Source of the DNA: Canna indica
Lineage: Eukaryota; Streptophyta; Magnoliopsida; Zingiberales; Cannaceae
Assembly: GCA_034359265.1 (NCBI GenBank)
Contig: CP136894.1
Location: 25,574,501 to 25,638,500, forward strand
Direction of reading: 5' to 3'
Length of the DNA: 64,000 nt
The notes beneath the pieces are model-generated. The model did not search any database and was not told where the DNA came from. It saw only the letters and a program-made list of their open reading frames with translations. A program made the position numbers and the translations under genes. This document shows, piece after piece, positions 9,756-21,328 of this stretch; the first letter of the stretch is position 1, and each line of letters begins with the position of its first letter.

Positions 9756-12700
9756 AAATCGACAATGGAGATAATTTTATTCCATAAATTAATAATAAAT
9801 AGTATATCACAAATAAAAAGCTGACCTATCTGAATATTTTGCGCTATATTTTTGCCCTAATCCTGAGTAAATAGTGTCTCCTCTTTCTCATGTCTTTAGT
9901 TTCTAAAGAAAAAAAAAAATACAATGTGTCTCATATCAATTTGAATTCTTCATAATTGTTTGAAGTTTTTTTTTTAAATTTGCAACATTAATTTGCTTCC
10001 TCTTTTCTCTACACATAATAGGACTTGTTTGCTAATATCTAATTTTATAAATTTCATTACATGAAATAATTTACTTGTAAGAGTCCTTTAGAAGTTGCAT
10101 GAGAAAATTTTCACAATAAAAATTTTCAAATCAACTTCTTCTTCCTCAAAAGAAATTTCCTAAAACATAAATCCAATAGTTAAGAATGTATTATTTATGG
10201 CATTAATTGTGTACTAACACATGGGGCTATTCGTATTTTATGTCTTTTTCAAATTTTCAAAGATAATTATATATCAAATTGAGATGGGAAAGGATATGAT
10301 GGCTTTTCTTATGTTACTAGACCCACGTACCTTACATGGAAACCATTGTCAAGCCTGTGTTGTCCAATCCTAAACTCAGTAACAATTTTATTCTCTTATA
10401 AAATACATCAAACTAAGCCACAATTTGGGTAATCAAGTGGGAACTTCTTTACACATCTTCCTAGGGCTTTTAGTTTCAACATATCCAATTCCTGAAGATA
10501 TATATTTAGTGCAGTGTCCATTACGTGCAGACATGGTGGCTCACAATAATGGGAAGCAATTGGACAAGAAGATAGAAAAGTGTTGCTCACAATAAGGATA
10601 TGCTTGCCCATAGAAAATTGAGCCCACCGTATTATACATAAATTGTGAATGACATATGAATTATCATGAGAGGATTCCTTAAAAACAAACATCAATATAA
10701 CTATTACAAGAGTTTTCCCGTAAAAAAAGACATGAAAATTATTATAAAGATCAGTCTATTTGATCGAAAAAAAATCAACTATTGCATTTTAGACCAAGTT
10801 ATATCGGTCACCATTTAAATATTCTTCTTTAACCTCACTAGAGGCAACTATTGTTATCACTCATATGTGCTTAATTTGTCCAATATTCTAAAATTATTGA
10901 AATCATATATTGTAGAAGACAACATGTTGTCGTACCATAAGCATTTGTTAGCCATTGGCCATTAGCCACCATGCATATCCACTAGCTAGCTATGACGCCT
11001 TAGTAGCAACCACTGCACATAAGCGGAGGGCTGAAGGAGAGCTAGGATAGAGAGCGAATAGATCTACCTAGATCTCCTCGTTCGTGGGTAGGGAAGAGGG
11101 AAGAAATTTCGGTGCAGCTGCGGTTGCATCGGAGCCCGTGCTATCCTATTCATAGGGCGGCATGTGTTGGCCCCCTCCAAGATTTTGACACGATGACCCA
11201 TGCATTGGGAAGGGTCCCAGCCCACGCCGTCCCGTGATTGGGGCAGCATAAGCTTCGGTGCAACCGCGGCTACACTGAAATTTTGTCTAGGGAGGATGGC
11301 GGAGGAAACTAGGAGGAGTAGGGTAGGGTGGAACTAGGTCAAATGGGAACATCGAGCTTTGAGAGATCAAATCTAGGGTCTTTTTTCGAAGATTGGAATG
11401 TAGCGTGAAATTCTAGTTCAATTAATTGTGCTCCGTTAAATTCAAGTTAAAATCAAATAAAAATTTGATTTAAGCAAAATTTAGGTTAGCTATAGATAAA
11501 TGCTAATTAGTCAAGTTTAAGATTAAAAAAAAATAAAAAATTAAGGCATAGCTTGACTTGAATTGAATTATATAGGTTCAAAATTTTGATCAATTTTTTC
11601 AACTCAAAAAAATAAAAAAACGACAATAAATATTATAAAGCTGAATTAGTTCAGTTACTTACTTCTAGTCTTATTTGTTTTAATGGAACAACCAATTTGA
11701 TTTGAATCTAAAAGATTGGCTTGAGACAAGTCACTATAATATTTTCTTTAAAAACCATCGAGAAGAAATCGACGCCCCAATCCAACGAGTTTTGTTCATT
11801 TAGAAATCAATTGTTCGAAAATCGGTCTAGCGCTAATTTCGTTCGAAAATCGATGTCAGACTTGGTCTAGCGCTGACTTCTTAGAATTCGGCATTGTTTC
11901 TAATGTTTTGCTGGGAAATCGGCGCCAAATTGCAATTTGGTGTGTATTTCTAGTGGGATTAATCCCACATCGTCGGTTTAATTTCTTAAAACAATTATGA
12001 TTTCATCCGATGTGATATATTGTGGGATTATTTTTGTAAATTAAATTTTGATATGAGAGCCTATGATACAGGCGTCGGTATCCCCATTTATTCGTTATTC
12101 ACTTTCGACTTGTATTCCGTCGAATTTAAAAGGATCAGAACTATAATTTTAGCTTCAAACTGGTGCTGATTTTTTTATTATAATCCGCAGAGTTTTTTTG
12201 TCTAATTTTTGTAGTGAGTCATTCTTCGTCTTCCTAGGTGCACTAAAACACACCTGAGTATAGGAGTGAGATTGCCTAGGAGTATGACATTATCCATTGA
12301 TGCTGATAGTCCTCTTGCGCTTGTAGCATTATGGAAAGCTTATATCATTCCATATGTGGTTATTCAACATATGATCCACTCACTCAAGCTCATTATTGTA
12401 TAACACACAAGTGCCATCGTTGCATAGATCATGCATATGCCCTCAACTTGCATCTGATGAGCAAAAATCCAGAAATCTTAGCTGTCCAGATTACTCTAGG
12501 TAGCTACTTTTATGATATTTAGCTGAACTTAATGTATTAAGTTCTTATAACAAGATTAAGGTAGTCAGACACCATATATGACTTCGAAAATGGAATGATA
12601 TAACAGTGCCAAGCATCTGTATGCATGTAAATGGCATGCAGCAAGCACAAATAGAATCTGATAACCAAAACAATAAGTAGACATAGAAAGAAATCACAAT

Positions 12701-13778
12701 CTTCCTCTTAATTTGATATGTTTCATATATATATTGGTTGTATTGCTTATCATCTCGAACATTTTCTCTCATAGTTAATCTCTGCAAGCATGAAGTAGTT
12801 GCAGGACAAAGGAAGCGCATATGGACGACAACTTGGATGGCACATATCCCATCTGATTTCTACCCTACTTGATTAAGAGTTGACAATGATCCTACAAAAA
12901 ACTTAATTTTCCAACCATCTACAAATAGAATGTATAAATTCAGTGAAAAGTCATCTATCATGCCAAGGAAAGAATCACTATATTACAAGATATGTGAGCA
13001 AGAATCGACTCATCTCTTCACCTTCCCCTTAGCTTGTCTCAGACGACCAATTTAGATTGTGACTTGGTAAAGCAAAATGCATGAAAATGATATTTTTGGA
13101 TATATACGTACGTGAAGTTCAAGTATCCTTTAATTGATTTGTAGTTTCGAATATATTGTAAGAAAATTAATTTCAACCTAATTTCATTCCAAAAGTTAGC
13201 TTTTAAAGGAGAATGATTATGCAATCTATTATAAAAATATCTAAATCACAACCTCAAACAATGACAAGACTTTAACGTATACGCACAAGAAGTTTAATAT
13301 TTATGTTAGACTTAGAGGTCAAACAATAAATAAAATATATTTATTCAAATAGTACGTGTACGTTTGTTAAACCCCAAAGAACAAGATAATTTATATTAAT
13401 TAGAACCTATAAAACTCGATTACCTGTCTCGCAACCATTCTAGTAAAATGTACATGTTGATGTTGTGTTCACAGGGAAAGGAAGAGGAAAAGGAAAGAGA
13501 AAAAAAATGCTTTCGTACCTTGTTGTACGTTAATTCTCCCACACCTTCGTGGAAGGTGTACATGCAATCCACAATGCATCCACCAACCCTATCGTCCCAC
13601 TTGATCGTGAATCCAAGCTTCACTTTGTACCAAATTTTTACCCAACCCTTGATAACTGGTCAATGTCCCAAGTGCATGCCTCTAAAGTGTCATCGCACCA
13701 TTGTGCGTCAAGTTGGTCAACACTATCCATTGGACCTTACCTCATCACCGTACACTTCCACTACCATCTTTCCACCGC
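9756..13778. other. Intergenic stretch without a recognised gene
   Basis: About 4 kb of AT-rich DNA. Short open frames (for example 10408-10695 on the minus strand and 12331-12522 on the plus strand) have no recognisable domain or codon pattern. A more GC-rich patch lies at 11030-11340 and contains two related GGTGCA(A/G)C(C/T)GCGG motifs. A palindrome GTGGGATTAATCCCAC lies at 11953-11968. The last few hundred bases are the ALMT upstream region. Confidence 0.5.
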
Positions 13779-13787
13779 TATATATAT
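13779..13787 (+). promoter_or_regulatory. TATA box of the ALMT gene
   Basis: TATATATAT lies about 105 bp upstream of the chosen ATG, which would put transcription start near 13810 and give an 80-nt leader. Because the box overlaps an upstream in-frame ATG at 13787, that ATG is unlikely to be the start. Confidence 0.6.
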
Positions 13788-13890
13788 GACTTCGGCCTCT
13801 CCAGTGGTTTACAAGACACAGCAAGAGCTGACTTGTACGCAGCAGTACGCACTATACTCGGTTGACACCGGAGAGTACTTCAGCATTGAA

Positions 13891-15911
13891 ATGGCTACCA
13901 AGATAGAGGCCTCCGGTATTGGTGGCTTAGAATGGCGAGTTACTGTCCCCGAAGGATCGACTGCGAAGGTGGAACCCGAGTCAAGTTGGAGTCACCGGGT
14001 TCGGGATCGGTTGGATGAGTTCGCATCAAAATTGAAATCGAAGCTGTCGAGTTCTGGAAAAAAGATATGGAAGCTGGGTAAAGATGATCCGCGGAAGGTC
14101 ACTCATGGTGTCAAAGTAGGTCTTGCACTCACTCTCGTCTCGATCTTTTACTATGCTCAACCGCTGTACAATGGCTTCGGGAGCTCAGCCATGTGGGCGG
14201 TGATGACCGTCGTCGTTGTCTTCGAGTACACTGTTGGTGAGTTCCAATCAGATATACTTTGTCTTTTCTTTCTTACAAATTAAATGAAGAATTTTATCTC
14301 ATTACAAGATGTTGTTAGTGTCTCGTAAAAAGTGCACAATCCACTTGTTGAGATTTTTGGCCACTATAAAACATGCTCACGGCATGCGTCTACACTTACA
14401 TAAGACAGATTAATAGGATCGATGATATAAAGTGGAAAAGTTGACAGTGACATGAATGCAGGTGGGTGCTTCTACAAAGGAATCAATAGAGCAATAGCGA
14501 CCCTTACCGCCGGCGGTCTTGCAGTGGGCATCCACTGGGTTGCCACCAAGTCTGGAGAAAAAGTGGAGCCACTAATTCTCAGTGCGTCTGTGTTCATCCT
14601 TGGTACGGATCAGCTACACCTTGAATTATTTAATCAAGCTCTATGATTACTTCAACTTAAGTAATTCGCTAACACTATTCTACTACTTGATTGGTACGTA
14701 CCTGAACTCAGCTTCGGCAGCAACATTTTCCCGGTTCATACCTACAGTAAAATCGCGATGTGATTACGGAGTCACCATCTTCATCCTTACCTTCAGCATG
14801 GTGGCAGTCTCCGGTTACCGCGTGGACGAGCTCGCTGACTTAGCCATGCAACGCATGTCAACTATCGCCATCGGAATCGGGATAGCTGTCATTGTTTGCG
14901 TTCTTGTTTACCCCGTTTGGTCCGGCTATGAGCTCCAATTTCTTATTTCCGTGAACATGGCCAAACTCGCCGATTCCTTGGAGGGTACGTACATATATAT
15001 ATGATCACTCTACTTCGTCTTCGTTATATATGTTGATGAATCAATATTTAATAATCACCTCCATGAACATCACGCACAGGTTGTGTTGAAGATTACTTTG
15101 AAAAGAATGAAATCGTGGACGAAAAAGAATCATCATCTAGTAAGAGCTCAGATGGCTACAAGTGCGTCCTCAACTCGAAGGCTACTGAGGAGTCGCACGC
15201 CAATTTGGCTCGGTGGGAACCTCCTCATGGTCGCTTCGGATTCAGACATCCATGGCAGCAGTACATCAAGGTTGGAGCATCCGTTAGGTACTGTGCTTAC
15301 TGCGTGGAAGCCCTCCATAGCTGCATCAATTCAGAGGTTAAGGTAATTTGTTGCTCCGAGACGAACACGTAGATTGCATCGTCATATTAATCACTAGAGT
15401 ACTAAGTCTCTCTGAACTAATTGATATATATCAGGCACCAGAATGCTTGAAGAAACATCTGAGAGATCCTTGCATGAAGTTGAGCAAGGATTCATCCAAA
15501 GTCTTAAAGGAGTTGTCGAGCTGCATCAACCTGATGAATAGGTCTCCAAGCATAGATTTGTTGCTTGGAGATATGAACAACGCAGTGCAGGAGCTCCATG
15601 ATGCTTTGAGGTCACTTCCCCACCAGCTTTTCACGCAGTCAACACCTCCAAAGCCAATAGAGCCGAGTGATGAAGAAGGGAAGAAGAAGAGCAACTCGAG
15701 TGCGGCGGCCGCTGCTCTGCCCCTGATCGAATTCATGCCTCTTATGACGACCGCGACGTTGCTTATTGAAACATCTGCGAGGATTCAAGGGGTAGTGGAT
15801 GCCGTCGCCACTCTTGCGAACGTCGCAAGCTTTAAATCAAGCCGTAATGAGAAATCGACGGCAAAAGTACAAGATGAGGGGCAAGAGGTCGCAGGACTTC
15901 AAGAAGTTTAA
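13891..15911 (+). CDS. ALMT: Aluminium-activated malate transporter (ALMT family anion channel)
   Basis: Five exons: 13891-14236, 14462-14602, 14712-14984, 15080-15342 and 15435-15911. All junctions are GT-AG and the exons sum to 1500 nt, an uninterrupted frame of 499 residues, within the family's usual size. Residues 1-70 are a hydrophilic N-terminus. About six membrane segments follow to about residue 235, with family blocks WAVMTVVVVFEYTVG, TFSRFIPTVKSRCDYG and ILTFSMVAVSGYRVD. The long cytosolic C-terminal half carries the ALMT signature WEP at 299-301, within ARWEPPHGRFGFRHPW, and RYCAYCVEALHSCINSE. ALMTs are plasma- or vacuolar-membrane channels for malate and other anions, acting in aluminium tolerance, stomatal movement or ion balance; which role applies is not visible. 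The start was chosen because it lies just downstream of the TATA box. This is the only intact host gene in the window. Confidence 0.93.
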
Positions 15912-16336
15912 GAAGTTGATTATTATTAATTAACCCAATAAAAATTAAAAGGCCCAGATGGATCTATAAATTGTAGGGAATTAAATTAAAGAGGAGTGCT
16001 TAATTAATTCTTTTCTATTGAGCGTCATGTCCGTTAGCTTACGAACGTTCATAAGCATAAAAATGCTAATTCATGTGTTGTCTATATGTACAAACAGTGA
16101 AATTTAATGGATGTTAAATTTTAATTAATTATGATACACTTTGTTAGCTTTTAACAATTTTCCACGTTTTGACGTTTTGCATGATCACTCACATAATTAG
16201 CCTTTTCTTTTCTTTTTTCAAAAAAACAAGAAAATATATTATTGATTAACCCGCGCGGGATAAATTAATATACAATCGTTATGTAATACATTGTCAATAT
16301 CAGGTGGACTAATGGTGGTCCAAATGGTGGACTCCC
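15912..16336. other. ALMT 3' region
   Basis: AATAAA at 15937-15942, 26 bp after the stop codon, is a possible polyadenylation signal. The remainder is AT-rich with no gene seen. Confidence 0.5.
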
Positions 16337-16760
16337 TTAATGCTTTGTTTGTTTGTCATCCAATGAGTAATTTGGTTTGTTGATTTTGGAGAGAATTGAA
16401 ATTTGATATCTTGTCTCCCAACAATAAGGGGATTTAATATTCTTTACAATACTAGCAATCTTTCGGTGGGTGGGTTTACCAGTCTTGATTGCTTCAATGA
16501 CAAGTTTTGAGTCAAATTTATTGATTATCTGCGTCAAGGTACGTATTTTAAAGAACAAATATAGTAGCTTCCAAAGTTGCTTTACTCTCACGGTAAAGGA
16601 CAATGTCTGAGATAATATAATTTGCTTGAGAGAATAAACACTCATCTATATTCGAGTCCACCACAAAATCAATTCCTCCATCAGGTCATGCAAAAGAGCC
16701 ACCACAATTGATTTTTATCCAATCTTGAGGTGGTGGACACCAAATAGAAGTGGTTGGATT
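16337..16760 (-). pseudogene. Plant RNase H-like domain relic (LINE or retroelement derived)
   Basis: Read on the minus strand, two overlapping frames give the hallmarks of the RVT_3 RNase H-like domain common in plant LINE-type and domesticated sequences. WCPPPQDWIKINCGGSF stands at the start (near 16740-16690), GGIDFVVDSN-like residues follow near 16660, and an NKFDSKLVIEAI block lies in 16337-16645. The catalytic region is broken by stops and shifts and no reverse transcriptase lies upstream. It is a fragment with no expected activity. Confidence 0.6.
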
Positions 16761-16939
16761 ATTTTGCAGAATGCCCTCAGACCTAAGATCAGACGTATAT
16801 TCCTTTGTAAAAGCAATAATTTTGTTAATCAATTTACTCTGGTTGGAATCCAGAGCCAGGTGATCGCCGCCGCAAGCCAACGGCAATGCCGCCGCGACGA
16901 TATTCACTTGCAATCTAATGACACTGAAATTGTGAGGAG

Positions 16940-17079
16940 CGACGCTCCGACACCAGCCAACCTTCCACCAGAAGCACCTTAGTGTCGGATAAACTAGGTT
17001 CAGGTTTTGACCACTCTAAAATGCTACGATGGTATATGGGTAACCCAAACATACACTAGACAATGTTCAGGTCTCCTCA
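16940..17079 (+). pseudogene. Ty3/gypsy gag relic, left part
   Basis: Frame reads PTPANLPPEAP, a stop at 16980, then a further stop, then LKCYDG close to the CACTA insertion point. This pattern (proline-rich linker followed by the P-K-L-x-x-Y-D-G motif) is typical of plant gypsy gag. The frame continues exactly at 21329, after the transposon. Confidence 0.6.
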
Positions 17080-17186
17080 CACTACTAGAATATACCACAT
17101 CAGTCACGGGAATCATCGACGGTCGCCTCGGCCGTCAGAATAATTCACGGCTTTGCGACGACCATAGCGGCAGTGGCTGATGTAAA

Positions 17187-17455
17187 CAAATCAGTCGCGG
17201 CTCACATACAGCCACATAGAGCCACCGCTCATAGTTGATTGCACGCAAGGGGCGCGAAATAAAATAAGTTATTAGCCACGGCTTAGAGGGGGCGCTAGAG
17301 CCGTTGGTAATATGAATAACCAAATTAGCCGCGGCTCGCATACGGCCGCATAGAGCCGTCGCTCATAGTTGATGGCGCGCACGGGGCGCAAAATAAAATA
17401 AGTTATTAGCCACAGTTTAGTGGGGGTGCTAGAGCTGTTGGTGATATGAATAAGT
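17187..17455. repeat. CACTA left subterminal direct repeats
   Basis: Two units of roughly 137 bp, starting CAGTCGCGGCTCAC near 17190 and TAGCCGCGGCTCGC near 17326. Each contains GAGCC(A/G)(C/T)CGCTCATAGTTGATGC-like blocks and AAATAAAATAAGTTATTAGCCAC. They are GC-rich subterminal repeats of the transposon. Confidence 0.75.
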
Positions 17456-17943
17456 TATTAGTCATGGCTGGAAGCGGATGTCACTTATTAATTAATGGCA
17501 CGAACGCATCCCACGAAAATTAAAACACTCTTCACCGACGGCTGAGAGAGCCGACGGTGATAATACAATTACAAATCCACGGTGTTCCGATGGCTTGCGA
17601 GCCGTCGGTGAAAATCATTTTTATTTATGTCGCCTATTGCCGCCGTCGTCCGTCGCTGCCGGTTGCCGTCCGATGCTACCTGTTGCCACCGCCGTCAGTC
17701 GCCGCCGGTGACCCTCTCCCTTCCGGTATGCATCTCCTCCTCTCTCGCATGTTGCCCCACGCCGGTGTCAATCCGGCCCTCTCTACACCGTCATCGACCC
17801 GATCGGCCCTCTCCGCGCAGGCGCCATGATTTGGGGCCAATGGTAATCGACCCCAATGCAAACAGTAGTCGGCAGTGATGCCGACTACTGTTGATGCATG
17901 ATTAGGGTTAATTAAACCCTAATCAATTACTTGAGTAGGGTTT

Positions 17944-18000
17944 AATTAACCCCTAATCAAACTGTGATAATGGTAATCACAGTTTGATTAGGGGTTAATT
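17944..18000. repeat. Perfect 25-bp hairpin inside the CACTA element
   Basis: Arms 17944-17968 and 17976-18000 are exact reverse complements separated by 7 nt. A third, imperfect copy of the arm (GATTAGGGTTAATTAAACCC) lies just upstream at 17900-17922, so related sequence occurs three times within 110 bp. It is not obviously part of the transposase gene. Confidence 0.8.
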
Positions 18001-18954
18001 AAATCCTATAATTTTTTTAATTTTTTATTGTTAATTATTAGAAATTTATTATTAGTTAGGTAATTAGTTTGGTTAATATTAATTAATGGTTAGTGTTGAT
18101 TAGGGTTTAATAATTTTTAGGTTAATTAATGAAATTAGTTTAATATTAATTAATTAGAATTAATGGAATCGTCCACTGAGGACTCGCGCCGGAATTATCC
18201 ACTATGGACTCGCACCAACATCCATAAATTAAAAAAAAAATCAAGACGAGTTGATACGTTTCACGTACGCATCGACGAGTCAAGTTTTAATTTTACAAAA
18301 CCTTAGATCCGTTCGGGGGTTGTATGTTCGTGTAAACGAAGTTAATGATCTTTTATACAACGTATAACCCTTGAATTGTCCCTAATTGGATAATTTGACA
18401 ACATAGTTATTTGTATTGCACTTAGTTTATTTCTTTTAGTCATTATTCATTTTTAAATTTTGGCTTGTATCTCCCTCGTTCTCCGATACTCGCCCAAATG
18501 ATATGCGTATTCGGAGAACTAGAGAGAGATGTTGCCGAAATTTAGAATGCAAAAAAAGACAAAGAAATACTTGATATTCACTGAAGGTATTGCCATTGAT
18601 TGACAGAATCATGTCGGGCGATCGAAGTTGGATGTACCGACGTTTTGATCATGGAGCTTTAACGAATGAATTTCGCTTAGGCGTAATTTCTTGAATCTCA
18701 CCTATTCGAATCGCATATTCCGATACAGAAGAACAACGTCATAATAATGAAGTTGAGGAATGACAGAATGATGACGAGGGAGAAGAAGACTTGTTTCAAG
18801 ATTTCGATACAGAAGAACAAGAAGAAGAGTATTACACGGATGATGATCGATAATGACGATGACGAATAATTGTAAATGTGGAGTATATATTCAATTATTA
18901 AACATATCTATTAATATATTATATATAATCTAATTATATAAAAATTTTACAACT

Positions 18955-20549
18955 ATGGTTCGAGATATTAGTTCCCGATGAGGCATTCCTCGTAGGACCC
19001 CCCGACGATTACCACCCGCCCCACCTGTACCCACAGACCCTTCGTCTTTCACCACCATCCCCCTACCTCCGGCCACCATCCCCCCACCTGATCCGTCAAC
19101 CATTTCCTCACCTGATCTGGCCACCATCCCCACGCCTCCGGCTACCATCCCTCCGCCACCCTCTGCAGATCCAGGACCGTCATCATCGAGATGTAGGCCA
19201 CGAGGGCCTAACAGAATTCTCTCTCCGCCACCCGAGGGAGAACTGCGCATAGCAGTTAGTGTGCGCAAAAGACGATAAGTATATGCATAAATTATTTCTT
19301 ATAATTTATTTATTTTAAAATATCATAATTTGAATTTATATTTGGTGCAGATTTTAGCAGGAGGACGTCCCTCGTACGATAGCGGGGACGATCCGAAAGT
19401 TTATGCACGGGACGTGGCCTACATGGTCTCACGTGCCCCGTGAGCATATGAATTTATTGTTGCGAGAGTTCACGGTAAGTATATTTATTAAATTAATGTT
19501 AATATTAAATATTGATCGGTAATAATATTTTTCTTTGCAGTCTCATTATACATGGCCAGAGGACCAGACCACTTTTATTGAGGCTGCATGGGAGCGTGTT
19601 GCCTGCACTCGCTATAACGGGCAGCTTCAGCAGGCCCGTCAGACCATGATGAGACGACTGGGGGCCACACAGAAAGGGCAGACTCAGGGACACGTCCCCG
19701 AGTGGATTCCTGATCCTGTGTGGGACCAGCTCGTTGAGCGATAGGACACACCTAAGTGGCAAGAGGTCTCCCGGACCGCATCGAGAAATCGCATGTCCGG
19801 GGGGGACGGCAAGGGCGCTCGCCACACTAGTGGCTCCATCTCTTTTGTGGTTCATGAGTGTCGTATGATATGTATAATTTAATTATTTTGAATTAAATTA
19901 TATATTGTGTATAATGATATTAATGTATTTATTTTTTAATGTAAGACGAGAGTGGCGGAGGACGACATCGTCTAACGCCCGTCTTATATATGTCTATTTG
20001 ATTTACACAATTTTTATTTATAGTTTATATATATTTAAAATATAAACACGTGTAGGAAACTTACACGAGAATTATGATGGACCGTGGAGGCACACCGGAC
20101 GACTTCGATGGAGGAGCTTGGGTGGAGGCCGCAGGTAGCTACGTCCGTGTTTATGGCTTTGCAGACAGTGGCCATGCACGCGCCGTGCTCGGGCCACTTG
20201 GGGCACTGACCCCTTCGGTTGTGGGTGAGCGGCCCTCGACATCCCGGGCGCAGGACCAGAGCCGGGCGATGGAGGAGCACAGACGGAGCAGAGGTATTAG
20301 TAGAGACAGGCGATGGAGGAGCAGAGGCTGGCGATGGATGAGCAGAGATTGCCGATGGAGGAGCATAGACGGACGAATGAAGAGTTGAGACAAACGATGC
20401 AGAGTATGCAGGCACTCCACACTCAGATTGTGTCTCACTCTGGCCATCTACCGATGATGTCGCAGCCGTCATCCTCGTCGACCCAGTCGATGCTCCCGAC
20501 CCAGACGCTATGGTCTCCACCGCCTCCACCACCTCCGCAGCAGCCGTAA
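18955..20549 (+). pseudogene. Plant En/Spm accessory protein (Transposase_24/Ptta-like), decayed
   Basis: Exon frames join in phase: about 18955-19274, 19351-19474, 19541 to about 19866, and 20056-20549. The first is proline-rich (PPAPPVPTDPSSFTTIPLPP) and ends RGPNRILSPPPEGEL. The second holds the TWPTWSHVPREHMNLLLREF block, and the third FIEAAWERVACTRYNGQLQQAR then VPEWIPDPVWDQLVER. Together these match the Ptta/En/Spm family, a DNA-binding partner of CACTA transposase. The fourth ends in a coiled-coil with heptad-like MEEQRLAMDEQRLPMEEHRR units. Disabling changes are TGA at 18979, a first donor reading ATAAGT at 19275, TAG at 19355, TAG at 19742, and a frameshift near 20290. Nearly all are C-to-T or G-to-A. 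Confidence 0.8.
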
Positions 20550-20824
20550 GATTTTTGATTTATTGTATTTTGTTTATATTTTGATACTTGTTTGTATATG
20601 GATAATTGTTTATATACTTATGGTTGTATATATATGATATTTTGATAATTGTTTGCCTCCGGTTTGAGGCTTAGATTGATGATATTTATGTAAAATTTAT
20701 ATGTTTGATTTTAAATGCAGGTTTATGATGTTTTCTTATTGTAATATGTGATTGAAAATAGATTGTAATATATAAATATTATTTTATACAAGAATTTATA
20801 AAAAAATTATTTTTTTCAGTTACA

Positions 20825-21320
20825 AGATATACCTTCAGCCACGGCTTACCCACAACCATTGTCACTAAACCGTGGCTGAAGGCTTAACATAGATGGCTGA
20901 TGGCTTGGGCAGCATCAAATATCACGGTTGCTAATATTATCACCGACGACCCTGGGTCGTGGCTGATGTGTTGGTATCAGTGACAGTCGCCTACGTCACT
21001 AAGCTGTGGATGAAGGCATGGCTGATGACCTGGGTAGCAGAAAATATCACGGTTGCTAATAGTATTACCGACAGTCGCGGGTCGTGGCTGATGTGTTAGT
21101 ATCAGTGTCGGCCGCCTAAAGCCGTCACTGATGTGTTAAAATCAACGACAGTGCCCATGGCTGTCGCTGTGATTACTTGTGACGGCTAAGAGACGCCGTT
21201 ATAATTTATTTGAGATGCGCACATCAGTGACGGTGTTTTGCTACGGCTTTTGCCGTCCATGATAGTTATCACCGACTGTTCAGCCACGACTTTAGACATC
21301 GGTGTTGACGACAATTCTAG
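20825..21320. repeat. CACTA right subterminal repeats
   Basis: Repeated blocks AATATCACGGTTGCTAATA (two copies, near 20917 and 21044) and GGTCGTGGCTGATGTGTT(A/G)GTATCAGTG (two copies) form units of about 127 bp next to the right terminal repeat. Confidence 0.75.
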
Positions 21321-21328
21321 TAGTGTCA

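Larger units (their letters stand above)
17080..21325 (+). mobile_element. CACTA (En/Spm) transposon, complete ends, non-autonomous
   Basis: Starts CACTACTAGAA and ends TTCTAGTAGTG, perfect 11-bp terminal inverted repeats of CACTA type, with a 3-bp target duplication TCA on both sides (17077-17079 and 21326-21328). Both subterminal regions carry related GCCACGGCT / GTCGTGGCTGATG motifs in tandem, as expected for binding sites of a TNPA-like protein. Inside is one decayed accessory gene (18955-20549). The large transposase (TNPD/Transposase_21) is absent, so mobility would need help from another copy. Confidence 0.93.

Noticed and set aside
10408..10695. 95-residue open frame on the minus strand
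   Set aside because: No recognisable domain, cysteine pattern or family, and no splice neighbours. A frame of this size is expected by chance in 4 kb of AT-rich DNA.
12331..12522. 63-residue frame with several Cys and His residues (HYCITHKCHRCIDH)
   Set aside because: Looks slightly zinc-finger-like but the spacing fits no known motif and no further exon was found.
13787..13890. Upstream in-frame ATG giving a longer ALMT N-terminus
   Set aside because: It overlaps the TATA box and would add 34 residues unlike the family; the ATG at 13891 fits better.
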